Source: Balamuthia mandrillaris (taxonomy: Eukaryota; Discosea; Longamoebia; Balamuthiidae). Taken from it: a stretch of DNA of 64,000 nucleotides. The translations under genes and the position numbers were made by a program. The notes below the pieces were generated by a model. The model was not told the origin of the DNA, searched no databases, and worked only from the letters and a program-made list of their open reading frames with translations. The stretch spans positions 274,001 to 338,000 of the forward strand of contig JAVKOQ010000015.1 of the NCBI GenBank assembly GCA_031835245.1. Reading direction: 5' to 3'. Shown one piece after another: positions 43,252 through 53,186 of this stretch (positions are counted from its first letter, which is position 1; every line of letters starts with the position of its first letter).

Positions 43252-44613
43252 CTCTCTCTCCCTCTCGCTCTCTCTCTCCCTCCCTCACTCTCACTCACTC
43301 ACTCTGCTTTCCCCTATCCTTTTCACTTTTCTCTTTTTCCTATCTCTCTCTCTCTCTCTCTCTCTCTCGCTCTCTCTCCCTCTCACCCTCACTCTCCTGA
43401 ACATGCCTATACACTCGCTTGCTTGCTCTCTCCTCTTCTCTTTACTCTCATTTCCCTTCTCGTTCATTGCTAGCGAAGACTAATAACTCTCCGATCCTCT
43501 CCGTTAGGGACCAGTTGAATTGGTTGAAGCTCACTTGGACGACTGCTTGCAACAACTGAAGAACGAAATAACTGAACCAGGAACAGAGGGCACCGCAGAA
43601 GAGAAAAGAACAGAAGCGTTTCGTCGTCTGCGCACCAAAGACAAGATCAAAACCTTGGTTCGAGGCTACCTTGAAAAGAGTCAAGCTCCTTTTAACTCCC
43701 AATGGCCTCAAGCTTTAGCTTTGTTGGCGCAACCGCAGAACGCGCCAATGGCCTGTGGAAGACTCGTTCATTTGATGGACGACATGTGGCATCTTTGTGG
43801 CGATGTGTCTACAGACGTACGTTGTTTCTTGTTCATCTTGTTGTTCTTGCTCCTTGTCTTCTTCTTATTTTTATTGCTTTTAACTTTCATTGTTTATTGC
43901 TTTTTTAACAATGATAATCTTCAGTTCAATTGGTACACGAAACGAGCGATGCTGACGGGCATCTACACTTCCACCCGTACGTTACTTTCTTTTTCGTTTG
44001 TTTTTAGTTTTTCCTCAACTGACGCGCGCATCGTCCTCATGTTTTATGCTATGTAGAATTGTACATGTTAACGGATGCTTCTGAAAACTTTGAGCACACG
44101 TGGTCGTTCTTGGATCGCCGCATAGAAGACATCAACTGGATTTCTCAATACAAAGATCAGGTTCGTACTTCTTTATTCTATTTTTTTCTTGCTTCTTTTT
44201 AGTTCTAGATCCTCTTTCTTCTTTAGTCTTTATTTGTTGTATTTCTAACGCTTTTTTGCAACAGATAAATAGCGCAGCAGCGTCCGCTTTACAGCTATTC
44301 TCATCCTTCGTTGCTCAAACCACTGGTAGAGGAGGCGCAACGAGTCATGGAGGTCCTTCTGCCACGAGTACCGCTTCCTCTCAACCACAGCAACAAGCCC
44401 CCTCCGGTGACAAGAAGGACGAACCTGTGGTATGTTATTCTGCTTTCTTCTTTTCCTATTTTCGGTTCTTTTAAAAGTACTCATAAGATACCACCAAAGA
44501 TCGAAATCCCGGTCGAACAAACTTCTTATCACACCACAAATGAGGATGATTACAAGAAACCTCCTTCCGCGTTCTCTTCTCCTGGAAAGTTTACCTCTCC
44601 TTCCTCTGTATAA
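42529..44613 (+). CDS. COQ9: Ubiquinone biosynthesis protein COQ9
   Basis: Exons are 42529-42896, 42963-43095, 43508-43816, 43925-43976, 44057-44160, 44265-44429 and 44488-44613, giving 418 aa in frame. A long Arg/Ser/Ala N-terminus (GRVVPRNGFVLPQTAVSVRL) looks like a mitochondrial presequence, then a Lys/Glu linker. The COQ9 core shows KKRILAAAKKHVPKLGWTQE, AAAEEEGLSSAAHGLFPRG, NSQWPQALALLAQPQNAPMA, HLMDDMWHLCGDVSTDFNWY, TKRAMLTGIYTSTQLYMLTD and FEHTWSFLDRRIEDINWI. COQ9 is a lipid-binding, TetR-like fold protein that works with COQ7 in the CoQ synthome at the inner membrane. The C-terminus (Ser/Pro/Gln-rich, about 90 residues) is longer than usual. The final intron acceptor at 44487 is the best of two choices. 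Confidence 0.92.
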
Positions 44614-44923
44614 ATGAAGAATGAGTTATTTTTTTTTTCAAACATTTGTTCTTTTTGGCCCTTTTGTTATTATTATCTTTTTTTTTTCGTTTTTACACAT
44701 TCCTTTTTTTTGTGCAGTGAATATTAGGCCTTATAACTTAGAAGAAAGCCCATTCTTCTTCAACAGAACTGGAGAGAACGACAACAAAGGCAATGGCGTA
44801 TGCTTGCCATCTGGTGGTTTGTTGGTTTGAACGTTTTGTAATGAGACGATTTTGTGTTTGTCTGCAATTTATTCACAACCTGCGGAGAAACCTAAGGTAT
44901 CTACAAAACTTTCAAGGAACGTT
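44614..44923. other. Convergent 3' intergenic, 310 bp
   Basis: Lies between the 3' ends of COQ9 and the His-rich CsbD gene. T-rich upper strand; no exon supported. Confidence 0.5.
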
Positions 44924-46285
44924 TTAGTACTTCTTGTGCGCGTGCTTGTCTCCTTTGATTTGCTCTGCTCTTCCAGCAACCATCTCACGCTTATCTCCCA
45001 ATAGGCGGCCCTCCGCTTCCCTGAGAGCACCTTCTCTCTTCTCATCGAGGCCTATCTGCTCCTTGGTCCTGATCCCTGGAATGATGACCTCCTCCTTCAA
45101 CATCATCGGCTCTTGGAGGACGGCAGGCTCCGTTGTGCGATGTACCTCCTCGTAATGCGGCACCTTCTTCGTTTCGGTGTGGTGACGATGGTGCTCGTGC
45201 AGAGGTTCATGATGAAGCGGCTTCTTCTCTTCTACTATCTTCTTCTCGTGGATGATCTCTTTCTCGTGAATTGGGATCGCCTTCGTCTCGCGCACTGGCA
45301 TCGGCTCGGAGAAGTCCTTCGCGTAAATCTTTGGTTCCTGTGCCAAATGCATCGTTTCCAGCCCTGGGTCTCTCTTTGTCGCGCTCAACAGGGCTGGATC
45401 CTGGTCCAGACGCTTGGTCTCGTGAATGACAGGTGCCTCTTCCCTCATCAAGTGCTTCTGTTCATGCACCAGTGGTTCCTTCTTCAAATGCTTCTCCTCA
45501 TGAAGATGTGTCTCCTTCACCAACGGTTCCTTCTTCAAATGCTTCTCTTCATGAAGATGTGTCTCCTTCACCAAAGGTTCCTTCTTTAAGGGCTTCCCTT
45601 CATGGAGATGTTCCTTCTGCAGGTGCTTCTCCTCGTGGAGGAGAGGTTCCTTCTTCAAATGCTTCTCCTCATGAAGAGGCGTCTTCTTCACTGTCGGCTC
45701 CTTCTTTAAGTGTCTCTCCTCATGAAGAAGAGGCTCCTTCTTCAAATGCTTCTCCTCATGAACGAGAGGTCCCTTTGCTAAGTGCTTCTCCTCATGAAGA
45801 AGCGGCTCCTTCGTCGTGTGATGAGCATGCTTTCCCTCATGCAAATGTCTCTCCTGCATAGGTGCCACGACGGCCGTTCCTCCCCTCAACATCTCCTCCG
45901 TCTCCAACGCCCTCTCTCTCCTCCTCAACTCTTCTTTTGGAAGCCCCTCCAACGTACGGTGCTCGTCGTGTCTCAGATGCTCCTTCTCCATCAGCTTCCT
46001 ATCCCCCTTCTCATAATGCTTCTCCGCTTTGGCGATGTGCTCATGCTCGGCTTTCTCCTCCTTCAAGCGATGCTTCTCCGCCTTGTCGAGCTGCTTGTCG
46101 GCCTTGTGGTGGTGCTCCGTGGCCTCCTTGTGGGAGTGCTCGGCGCGTTGGAGGTCCTCCTTGGCCTTGCCGCGCTCCTTCTGCAACTCTCCTTTGGCCT
46201 GAAGCTTCTCGCTGCCGACCAACTTGCCGAGGCCTTTCTTCACGCCTCCCATCGTCTCGTCCCATTTAGATCCGTGTTCAGTCAT
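44924..46285 (-). CDS. CsbD-domain, His/Lys/Glu repeat stress protein
   Basis: A single-exon 453-residue, extremely hydrophilic protein. The N-terminus KWDETMGGVKKGLGKLVGSE and KLQAKGELQKERGKAKED match the CsbD-like stress domain (G..K...G...G...L...G......G....). A helical His/Lys/Glu stretch follows (KEATEHHHKADKQLDKAEKH). From about residue 160 to 300 there are some twelve tandem units around LHEEKHLKKEPL with variants (LHEGKPLKKEPLVKETH). A second half carries HEKEIIHEKKIVEEKKPLHH, IIPGIRTKEQIGLDEKREG and a C-terminal CsbD-like echo EMVAGRAEQIKGDKHAHKKY. There is no membrane helix or signal. It resembles LEA/hydrophilin proteins of dormant cells; a role in encystment or desiccation, or metal binding by the many His, is inferred. 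A minus-strand TATAAAAA lies at 46386-46379. Confidence 0.8.
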   Translation of the reverse strand: MTEHGSKWDETMGGVKKGLGKLVGSEKLQAKGELQKERGKAKEDLQRAEHSHKEATEHHHKADKQLDKAEKHRLKEEKAEHEHIAKAEKHYEKGDRKLMEKEHLRHDEHRTLEGLPKEELRRRERALETEEMLRGGTAVVAPMQERHLHEGKHAHHTTKEPLLHEEKHLAKGPLVHEEKHLKKEPLLHEERHLKKEPTVKKTPLHEEKHLKKEPLLHEEKHLQKEHLHEGKPLKKEPLVKETHLHEEKHLKKEPLVKETHLHEEKHLKKEPLVHEQKHLMREEAPVIHETKRLDQDPALLSATKRDPGLETMHLAQEPKIYAKDFSEPMPVRETKAIPIHEKEIIHEKKIVEEKKPLHHEPLHEHHRHHTETKKVPHYEEVHRTTEPAVLQEPMMLKEEVIIPGIRTKEQIGLDEKREGALREAEGRLLGDKREMVAGRAEQIKGDKHAHKKY

Positions 46286-46688
46286 TTTGTCTGTGCGCTT
46301 CGCTTCGTTTCGGTTTGGTGTTATTTATGAGTTTTCACGATTGATGAAGAACAGAGATGGGCCAAAAAAAAGGACCTCTTTTTATATTCGATGGCAAAAA
46401 CGAGGAGTGAGCGGATGGATTGTCAAGAGCAACCCAAGAGAAAACTGGCCGATGGGGGGAGGAAACCTGGAAAACAGGAGGAAGAAACGACGGAAAAACA
46501 AAATAAACGTGACGGACGTCACCGCAGCCGATCGAGGAACAAAAAAGTGTTTGGTCTCCACAAGTTGTAACGAGCGTTATTCCGCTCCTAAAGCGCTTAG
46601 GAAATCACTGATGAACGAAGCGACATGGAGCTCACCATTTGATTGGATGAAATAAAGAACAATCTTTTCCAACAAAATATCGATTTTT
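46286..46688. promoter_or_regulatory. Promoter gap of the His-rich CsbD gene with TATA box
   Basis: A 403-bp gap between the two tandem CsbD genes. On the minus strand TATAAAAA (46386-46379) sits about 95 bp upstream of the ATG at 46285. No exon seen. Confidence 0.55.
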
Positions 46689-47114
46689 TTAAAAAATTGT
46701 TGCTGAATTATCAGTTTTTGTTTTCTCTTCGGCGGCCTCGTCCTCCTTGACCTGCGCTTTGGTCCTGATGCCGGGCTCCGTGACCACGGTCTCCTTCACC
46801 AATAGCGGTTCTGTGATGGTCTCGCGCACGCGGTCAACCTCCCTAACCACTTGAGGCTCCTCCCTGCTGGGAAAGGTATTGCCTTCTCTCAGCGGGATCC
46901 CTTCTCTCAGCGGCGTTTCTTGAAGAACAGGAGCCTCCTCCCGAGTGAAGGTCTCCTGTTTGCCCCTTTCGGCGCGTTGCTGGTCCTGTTTGGCTTTTCC
47001 GGCCTGCTGCTGGACCTCCCCTTTCTCTTGCAGGGAAGTGCTACCGATGGCCTTGCCGACGCCCTTCTTCAGACCTCCCACCGTCTCATCCCACTTTCCT
47101 CCGTGCTCAGTCAT
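46689..47114 (-). CDS. Small CsbD-domain paralogue
   Basis: A single-exon 141-residue hydrophilic protein. Its first 50 residues are nearly the same as those of the gene at 44.9-46.3 kb: MTEHGGKWDETVGGLKKGVG, then KAIGSTSLQEKGEVQQQAGK. The middle carries short PLREG units (VLQETPLREGIPLREG). The C-terminal part VVTEPGIRTKAQVKEDEAAE matches the IIPGIRTKEQIGLDEK segment of the larger protein. So both ends are shared and the larger gene has gained the His-rich repeats between them. The two genes are head to tail on the minus strand, indicating tandem duplication. A perfect minus-strand TATAAATA at 47201-47194 lies about 80 bp upstream of the ATG, typical of an inducible promoter. Confidence 0.8.
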   Translation of the reverse strand: MTEHGGKWDETVGGLKKGVGKAIGSTSLQEKGEVQQQAGKAKQDQQRAERGKQETFTREEAPVLQETPLREGIPLREGNTFPSREEPQVVREVDRVRETITEPLLVKETVVTEPGIRTKAQVKEDEAAEEKTKTDNSATIF

Positions 47115-47481
47115 TGCTGTTGTTGGTGTGGTGTGTTCGTGTGAAGAAAGAAAGAGAGAGAAGAGAGCTAAAGAAAGAAAAGAGAAGGCCGGCTATTTAT
47201 ACTCCCCTCGAACTCTATATTGCCGGTTGAACAGGTTAGGGACACAGTCCAGGGAACCTCGGCGAGGGCAAGTCCACAGAAACTCGAAGGAGGACCAACA
47301 GAAACAACACCGCAAATGTTCATTCATTCCAATATCATCGTTCCAAACTTTTTGCACTGATAATTGTCGATTATTGCACAACCATCAAGAGAACGTGAAA
47401 TATTTACATTTATCCGATCTATTTAGATTATTTACAACATTTGCCGACTGAACAGGAAAAATTCGCAACAATTATTGCGCT
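47115..47481. promoter_or_regulatory. Promoter gap of the small CsbD gene with TATA box
   Basis: A 367-bp gap. On the minus strand TATAAATA occupies 47201-47194. Beyond it lies AT-rich DNA up to the 3' end of the next gene. No exon seen. Confidence 0.55.
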
Positions 47482-47964
47482 TCAGACGTTCCTGCCTCCC
47501 CAGCCCTCCACCTTGCCGTGGGGCATGGGCACGTCCGCCGCGCTCAGGCCGGGCGTTTTGGCCTCCCGGGTCTCCGCCTCGTCCTTCAGGCGTCTGGGGT
47601 GAACGGCGGGCATGGTCTGCGGCACCTTGTTGAACCACCAGCCGATGATGAGGACGCCCACCACCGCCACCGACATGGGCATCACGAACTCGTCCCAGTT
47701 GCGGATGTGGGCCTGCACGAAGCTGGCCTTGGTAGCTCTCCATAAGCTGCTGAACCAACCTTGTTTGGGCTTTTTTTAAGTTATTGTTAGTTCATCAAAA
47801 AGTAAAAAGTTGCAGAGACCACTCGAATAGAAAGAAACGCGTACAGCGTGGCTTGCGGTGTCGGCGGCGTAGGTGCGTCGTTGAAGCTGAGTCCATGCGG
47901 TGGTAGTGGCAGGGGTCGGCAGTCTAGCCCCATTGGCCCAAGTTGCAGCGATGCCTCTCCACAT
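47482..47964 (-). CDS. Mitochondrial single-TM protein, unknown family
   Basis: Minus-strand exons are 47964-47845 and 47769-47482, giving 135 aa. The N-terminus MWRGIAATWANGARLPTP with QLQRRTYAAD looks like a cleavable mitochondrial presequence (RRTYA). The mature part has a conserved-looking KQGWFSSLWRATKASFVQAH and NWDEFVMP, one membrane helix (SVAVVGVLIIGWWFNKVP), then a soluble tail ending PMPHGKVEGWGGRNV. The size and plan suggest an accessory subunit of a respiratory complex or ATP synthase; this is inference only. I do not recognise the family. Confidence 0.7.
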
Positions 47965-48355
47965 CTTCTCAAAGCTGGTAAGTGGTAGTCTCGAAAAGTT
48001 AATCTCTCGCTGCGGTATACAAAAGGGTAGCGGGTCTTCTTTGCTTGAAACAAACTTTTAAAAAAAAAAACACTTGCTCTTATGTAGGTTCTTAAATGCT
48101 TTTGCTGCCGCCATCACAGCAACATCCACAACACGTCACGTCATGATGGTCACGTCGTACCACTCCCACAGAGGAGGAGGAGGAGCGGGGTAAAGGTTCT
48201 TTTCGGCCCCAAAATCCTGCTTGCGTTCAGTTTTTTCATTTCCTTCGATTTGCCGTCAAATCGCAGACCGAATTTCGTGTTTGGGTCAACCGTTTTTCGC
48301 TGCCCTTTGCTCCCCTCTTGTCTTGCCCCCTTTGTTTTCTCTGCTACTCTCTCTC

Positions 48356-48394
<39 letters not shown>

Positions 48395-48685
48395 TTCTCT
48401 ACTATTTTTTGTTCTGTCATTATGACCGCCTCTCTCTCTCTCTCTCCTCTCTCTCTCAATGTCTTCCATGTTGGTATTTTAGGATACCAATATGGAAGAC
48501 ACGATGGCACTCTGTGCGGTGATTAGTGCTCGCATTCTTGACAATTTTTTTTGAATCGTAAAGCGCAACGTGCCTTGCTGGCTCGATTGTTTGTGTGGTT
48601 AGCGGCTAAAGAGAGAAAAACGGAGGAGAAAGAGGAAACCGTGATAAAAGACAAATTCTTGGTGCTTGAATTGTTTTTTTCTTAT
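47965..48685. other. Intergenic, 721 bp, with hairpin
   Basis: Contains a CT-rich tract at about 48345-48455 and then the 40-nt hairpin listed separately. No exon supported. Confidence 0.5.
48461..48500. other. Long inverted repeat (17-bp stem, 6-nt loop)
   Basis: GTCTTCCATGTTGGTAT is followed by TTTAGG and then ATACCAATATGGAAGAC, the reverse complement with one mismatch (a G-T pair in RNA). It stands just after CT repeats in an intergenic gap. It could form a stable hairpin in DNA or RNA; no function is established. Confidence 0.7.
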
Positions 48686-49702
48686 TCACTGGGCAATGCC
48701 GTCCTCCACGTCGTCCTTCTTCTCGTAGACCTCCCTCTTCAACACGCCAATGAAGGGCAGGGTGCGGTAGCGCTCGTCGTAGTCCATGCCATAGCCCACC
48801 ACCCACTTGTCCGGTATGTCAAAGCCGACGTACTTGACCTTGAGCTCCTCCTCGGAGACGCGCAGCCGCTCCTTCTTCCTCAGCAGGACGCAGCACTCCA
48901 GGGAGGCGGGATTGCGAGAGCGAAGAAGCTGCATGAGGTAGTGGAGGGTGTAACCGCTGTCCACGATGTCTTCCACAATCTGTGTATTTGTTTTGTTTTC
49001 GTTTGGGTCATTAGCATCAACAAACGATGAAGAGGAACAAAAAGAAATTGAGAACAAAAGCAAAATGAGAGAGAAGAGTGCAAGAAGTGACGATGGTAAT
49101 TGGGAGGATAAAAATAATTACACCTCAACACTAAACGAAACAGAAACGCAAAAATAACGTTCTTTCTTATTCTCTCTTCTCTTTTTCTCTTTCCTCTTTC
49201 TCTTTTCTCTTTTCTCTTTTCTCTGTCCTCTTTCCTCTGTCCTCTTTCCTCTTCGTCAAGAACGAAGAAGCAGAAGAGCAACGAACAACGGAAGACTACA
49301 AAAACAGATGCAAACAAAAAAAAAAGAAAAAGAAAAGCACGGTACCAGAACGTGTTGGCCCTCAATGTTGGTCCTGGTGTCCATGAGGATCTTGACAGCT
49401 CCGGTGGTGACGGTGCCGCTGCCATAGCTGCTGACGGCCATAAAGTCCAGGACGGTGTCCGTCTGCACCCGCTTGGCCAGGTCCGTGAGGAAGATGACGG
49501 ATCCCTTCAGGATGCCCACCATCAGGATGGTCTTGCCCTCGTAGTCCTTGTCGATCTGGCCGGCGAGCTGGCGGATGCGGGCCTCGATGGCGCCCTCGCT
49601 GTGGAGCACCTCCTCCAGGTCGTTGATCTGGGAGAGCTCGTTCTTGGAGGCACGGAGCGGGGAGGGGGTTCTCGGAGGAACTTCAACGGTGGATGCCATC
49701 AT
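48686..49702 (-). CDS. HPRT1: Hypoxanthine-guanine phosphoribosyltransferase
   Basis: Minus-strand exons are 49702-49346 and 48979-48686, giving 216 aa, the usual HPRT length. Motifs in order: GKTILMVGILKGSVIFLTDL (pyrophosphate-binding loop, LKGS), DFMAVSSYGSGTVTTGAVKI (flexible loop with SYG), the PRPP motif VEDIVDSGYTLHYL, then VGFDIPDKWVVGYGMDYDER (base stacking, FDIPD.WVVGYG.D). It salvages hypoxanthine and guanine with PRPP in the cytosol. The intron falls just before the PRPP motif and is 366 bp. The start is the first of two adjacent ATGs (MMASTVEV). The key catalytic and binding residues appear intact. Confidence 0.96.
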
Positions 49703-50231
49703 TCTAATCGTTATTTTTTTTTTCTGTTGAGAGAAGAAGAAATCGGAGATGAGAAAAATGCAAATCATGAAAGAATATATTTCTGTAACAAAAAAAAAAC
49801 AAAAAAAACAACAGTGTGTGGTGAAAAAGAAAAAAAAAAGGGGAAAGGGCACAAGGAAGAGAAAAAGAAGACAAACGAACCCAAAAAGAAATGGAGCGAT
49901 CAGAGATGCAGAGAGAGGAGGGGGGAACAACCGCAAGGAGGAAGACAAGCAAGAAAGAAAGCAAATTACGGCCAAAAACAAAAAAATAACGGGGCCATGG
50001 TCGAGACATTCTGATCACTCAATTCATCCCTCCTGAAAGAGCTAAAATTTTTTGTGACGTCATTTAGAGAGACACTCTCCAACACGGAACGAACTGACGT
50101 CATGGCAAGCGGAAGATACGACGGCAAGCCGATGCTGTCCCCACTATTATTTTCCTCCCTGAAGCATGACGTCAGTTCTGAGCGAAAATTCTGGCGCAGA
50201 AGAGAAGAACCGACGAAAAGAAAAAAAATTA

Positions 50232-50271
<40 letters not shown>

Positions 50272-50646
50272 GAGGAGAGGCATAACAGGGACAATAAAAA
50301 AAACAAGCCGCGGCAAGAGAGCCTCTAGATAAGCGACGTAGGCGTTCACTTCTGTTTTTTTTTTTTTTGGGGTTTGGTTTTTTTTTTTTTTTTGGGGGTG
50401 GAAAAGGCTGACCAACGTTAGAAGGTGGAGAGTGGGGGGGGAGGGGAAAGAACTTAACAACAAAAAAAAAAATATATTCTGGTGAACGAATTGAATTGAT
50501 TTTTTTTGCACCAAAAGGGAATCGAGTAGAAAGGATTGGAATTTTTTTTTTTGTTGGTCAAGTTTGGCGCAGGCAACAACCAAGATCTCCTTGGTGGATA
50601 GCAGCAAAGCATTTTTTTTTTAAAAAAAGCATCAACAACACAGCTA
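49703..50646. promoter_or_regulatory. Divergent promoter region with three TGACGTCA sites
   Basis: Between HPRT (minus) and Rab21 (plus). Perfect TGACGTCA occurs at 50055-50062, 50095-50102 and 50167-50174, all within 120 bp. There is also a (GA)n run at about 50238-50267 and several T and A homopolymers (50347-50392). No exon seen. Spacing suits bZIP-type factors; binding is inferred. Confidence 0.6.
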
Positions 50647-50700
50647 ATGACAACCATCAACTTTAAAGTGGTGCTTTTGGGAGAAGGTTCGTTCTCTCTT

Positions 50701-50739
<39 letters not shown>

Positions 50740-51085
50740 TTTGACTCTTTGGAAGACTCATCAACCAGATGTTTATTCTTTCGAAATAAAATAGGAAGTG
50801 TGGGCAAAACCTCGTTGGTGACGCGCTACGTGCAGAACAAGTTCAATGAGAAGCATGTAACCACCATTCAGGCCTCTTTTCTCTCTAAACGGCTCAACAT
50901 TGACGGAGAGCGGATTAACCTTGCTATTTGGGTACGCTACTTCTCTCTCTCTCTCTCTCTCTCTCGCTTTCTCTGTTCTCTTCTGCCAAATCTCTTCTCG
51001 GTTCCCTCGCTCCTCTTTCTCTCTCCCTCCTCCTCTCAAACATTTCCTTTCCTTTGCTTGTAACGTTATTTTGCTTACCATTTCC

Positions 51086-51123
<38 letters not shown>

Positions 51124-51905
51124 TTTCTCTTTGCAGGATACAGCAGGGCAAGAGCGCTTTCATGCACTAGGTCCCATTTACTACAGAGAGTCAAACGGTC
51201 TCTATTCCTCTCTCTCTCATTTTTATTGTTCTTTGTCGTTCTCTCATCTATGTTCCGCGCTGCTTTTTTGTATCTCATTCTAACTTTCTGTGATTTGTCA
51301 CTTCATTACAAAGGCGCTCTTCTTGTTTATGACATAACAGACAACAATTCTTTCATCAAGGTAAAGAACTGGGTGAAGGAACTGCGAAGTCAGTTGGGAA
51401 AGAGTGTAACTTTGGCCATTGTGGGCAACAAAGTGGACTTGGAAAAGCAAAGCAGAGCAGTTAACGAGGAGGAGGCATTAGAGTACGATGAATTCCAAGC
51501 GTTGAAAATATTTTCAACGCTTTTGTGCTTTTCTTGTCCTTGGGGTTTTTTTTAAATGTTAATTTTTTTTTGCTCTCCAGGTATGCTAAGAGCGTAGGTG
51601 CAGAGCACTACTACACCTCTGCAAAACTTAACAAAGGCATCGATGAGCTCTTTTTGGATCTTTCAAGAAGTACATATTCTTTATCTTATTTCTTATCTCG
51701 TTCTTGTTTTAGTTCTCTGCTTCTTTCGTTATCTTATTCGTGCTTTACTTACCGTTTTCATTGCTCAATAATAGGAATGCTAGCAGCAGCGAAAGCGGCT
51801 TCCTCTTCATCAGGAATTGACACAAGACAAACACAAAAGAGCGACAGAAACCTGCTCATCGACTTTGAAGAATCCCAGCAAGACAACAGCCAATGCGCTT
51901 GTTGA
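50647..51905 (+). CDS. RAB21: Small GTPase Rab21
   Basis: Exons are 50647-50686, 50795-50931, 51137-51197, 51314-51482, 51581-51669 and 51775-51905, giving 208 aa. Motifs: INFKVVLLGEGSVGKTSLV (P-loop), FNEKHVTTIQASFLSKRLNI (switch I, the TIQASF typical of Rab21), AIWDTAGQERFHALGPIYYR (switch II), VYDITDNNSFIKVKNWVKEL, GNKVDLEK and TSAKLNKGIDELF. The end Cys-Ala-Cys is a CXC geranylgeranylation signal. The Rab21 identity rests on the switch I to switch II stretch, which follows Rab21 almost residue for residue. Rab21 acts on early endosomes and integrin-type adhesion traffic in animals and phagocytosis in amoebae. The TBC1D8/9-like gene nearby is a possible but untested regulator. Confidence 0.95.
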
Positions 51906-52965
51906 GAACGAGGAAAGCATGTTTGGAACTCCCTCTTTCTATTTTTTTGTTCTTCTATCCTTACCTCTTCCTGTTTCATTCTCTTGGGCGTGTATCATGG
52001 TACTCACTCCCCCTCTTCTTTGTTGTTCATTTTCTCAGCCGATGCTTTTCTCTGCTCTCTTGTCTTGTTTTGTACTTACTATTCCATTTCTGTTCTCTCT
52101 CTCTCTCTCTCTCTCTCTCAAGCAGAACAAACCCCCTATTTACTGAAGCCAAAAAAAAAAACCAGAATGACGTGCATTATGTGGACCTAATGCAAATGCA
52201 GCCTTCGTTTTAACACAACAAAGAATAAGAATCTTTTTGTTTCCTCTGTACAGACAAATGCGTCACAACAAAACAGGTCATCCCTTTTCCCCCTCCAACC
52301 ACCGAATGAGAAGAGGTCGCAACAGAGAGAGAAATGGAGACAAAGGAAGAGAGAGAAAGTGAGAACGAATAGACACGAGACAACCGAGAATAGACGCGAG
52401 AGAACAAGCAAGGAGAGGAGAGAATCATTGTCGACAAATAATTATTGCTCATTCCCGTCCAATCGATAATTTATTTTGAACTTTTTGCGACAAAAAGGAA
52501 AGCCAAAACAGATAAATTAACACAGCAACAAAAAAAAAAAGGGGGGGAAACCGAGCCGTGCGCGCTGGGCGGAGAGCAGTGCGGTGAATTTATTTTTTTT
52601 TATTTGTTTGTTTTTCACAACACAGCAAAAAAAAAAAGTAGCAGGTGAGTAGCATCAAACCCTCCTCCGCTGCTGTGTGTAGTACCTAAACGGTTGGGTA
52701 GTTGTTGTCGCGTTGATGTTGTTTGGTGGTGGAGTGTGTGTGTGTGTGTGGTAGTGTTTGTGTTTCGTTGAAGTGTCGCTTTCACGAAAAAAACAAAAAA
52801 AAAAAGCATCTCATCTCCCCGTCTAACATTTAACATTTTTTTTTCTCTCCTTTTTGTTTTTAACCACACCACAACCAGGATTTAAAAAGAACCTCCTCTT
52901 GTTTTTTTTGGGGTGTGTTTTAAAGTTCACGGAAAAGAAACGAGAGCAACAAAGACATCAACGAC
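51906..52965. other. Intergenic, 1.06 kb
   Basis: Gap between Rab21 and the WIP-like gene. It contains a (CT)n run at about 52097-52120, GTCGAC at 52430-52435, GT repeats at about 52735-52750, and homopolymer A and T runs. No exon seen. Confidence 0.5.
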
Positions 52966-53154
52966 ATGGCAGCGCCGCCTCCTCCTCCTATGGGAGCGCC
53001 GCCTCCTCCCGCGCCCATGAAAATCGCTCCGCCAAGCCAGGAGCGCTCTGCTCTTTTGGGCTCCATTCAGGGCTTCTCCAAAGCCGGCCTTAAAAAGGCT
53101 GTCACTGTAGACAAAAGCGGCCCCGTCGTTGGAAGTACGTTCTTTTTCATTGTT

Positions 53155-53186
<32 letters not shown>

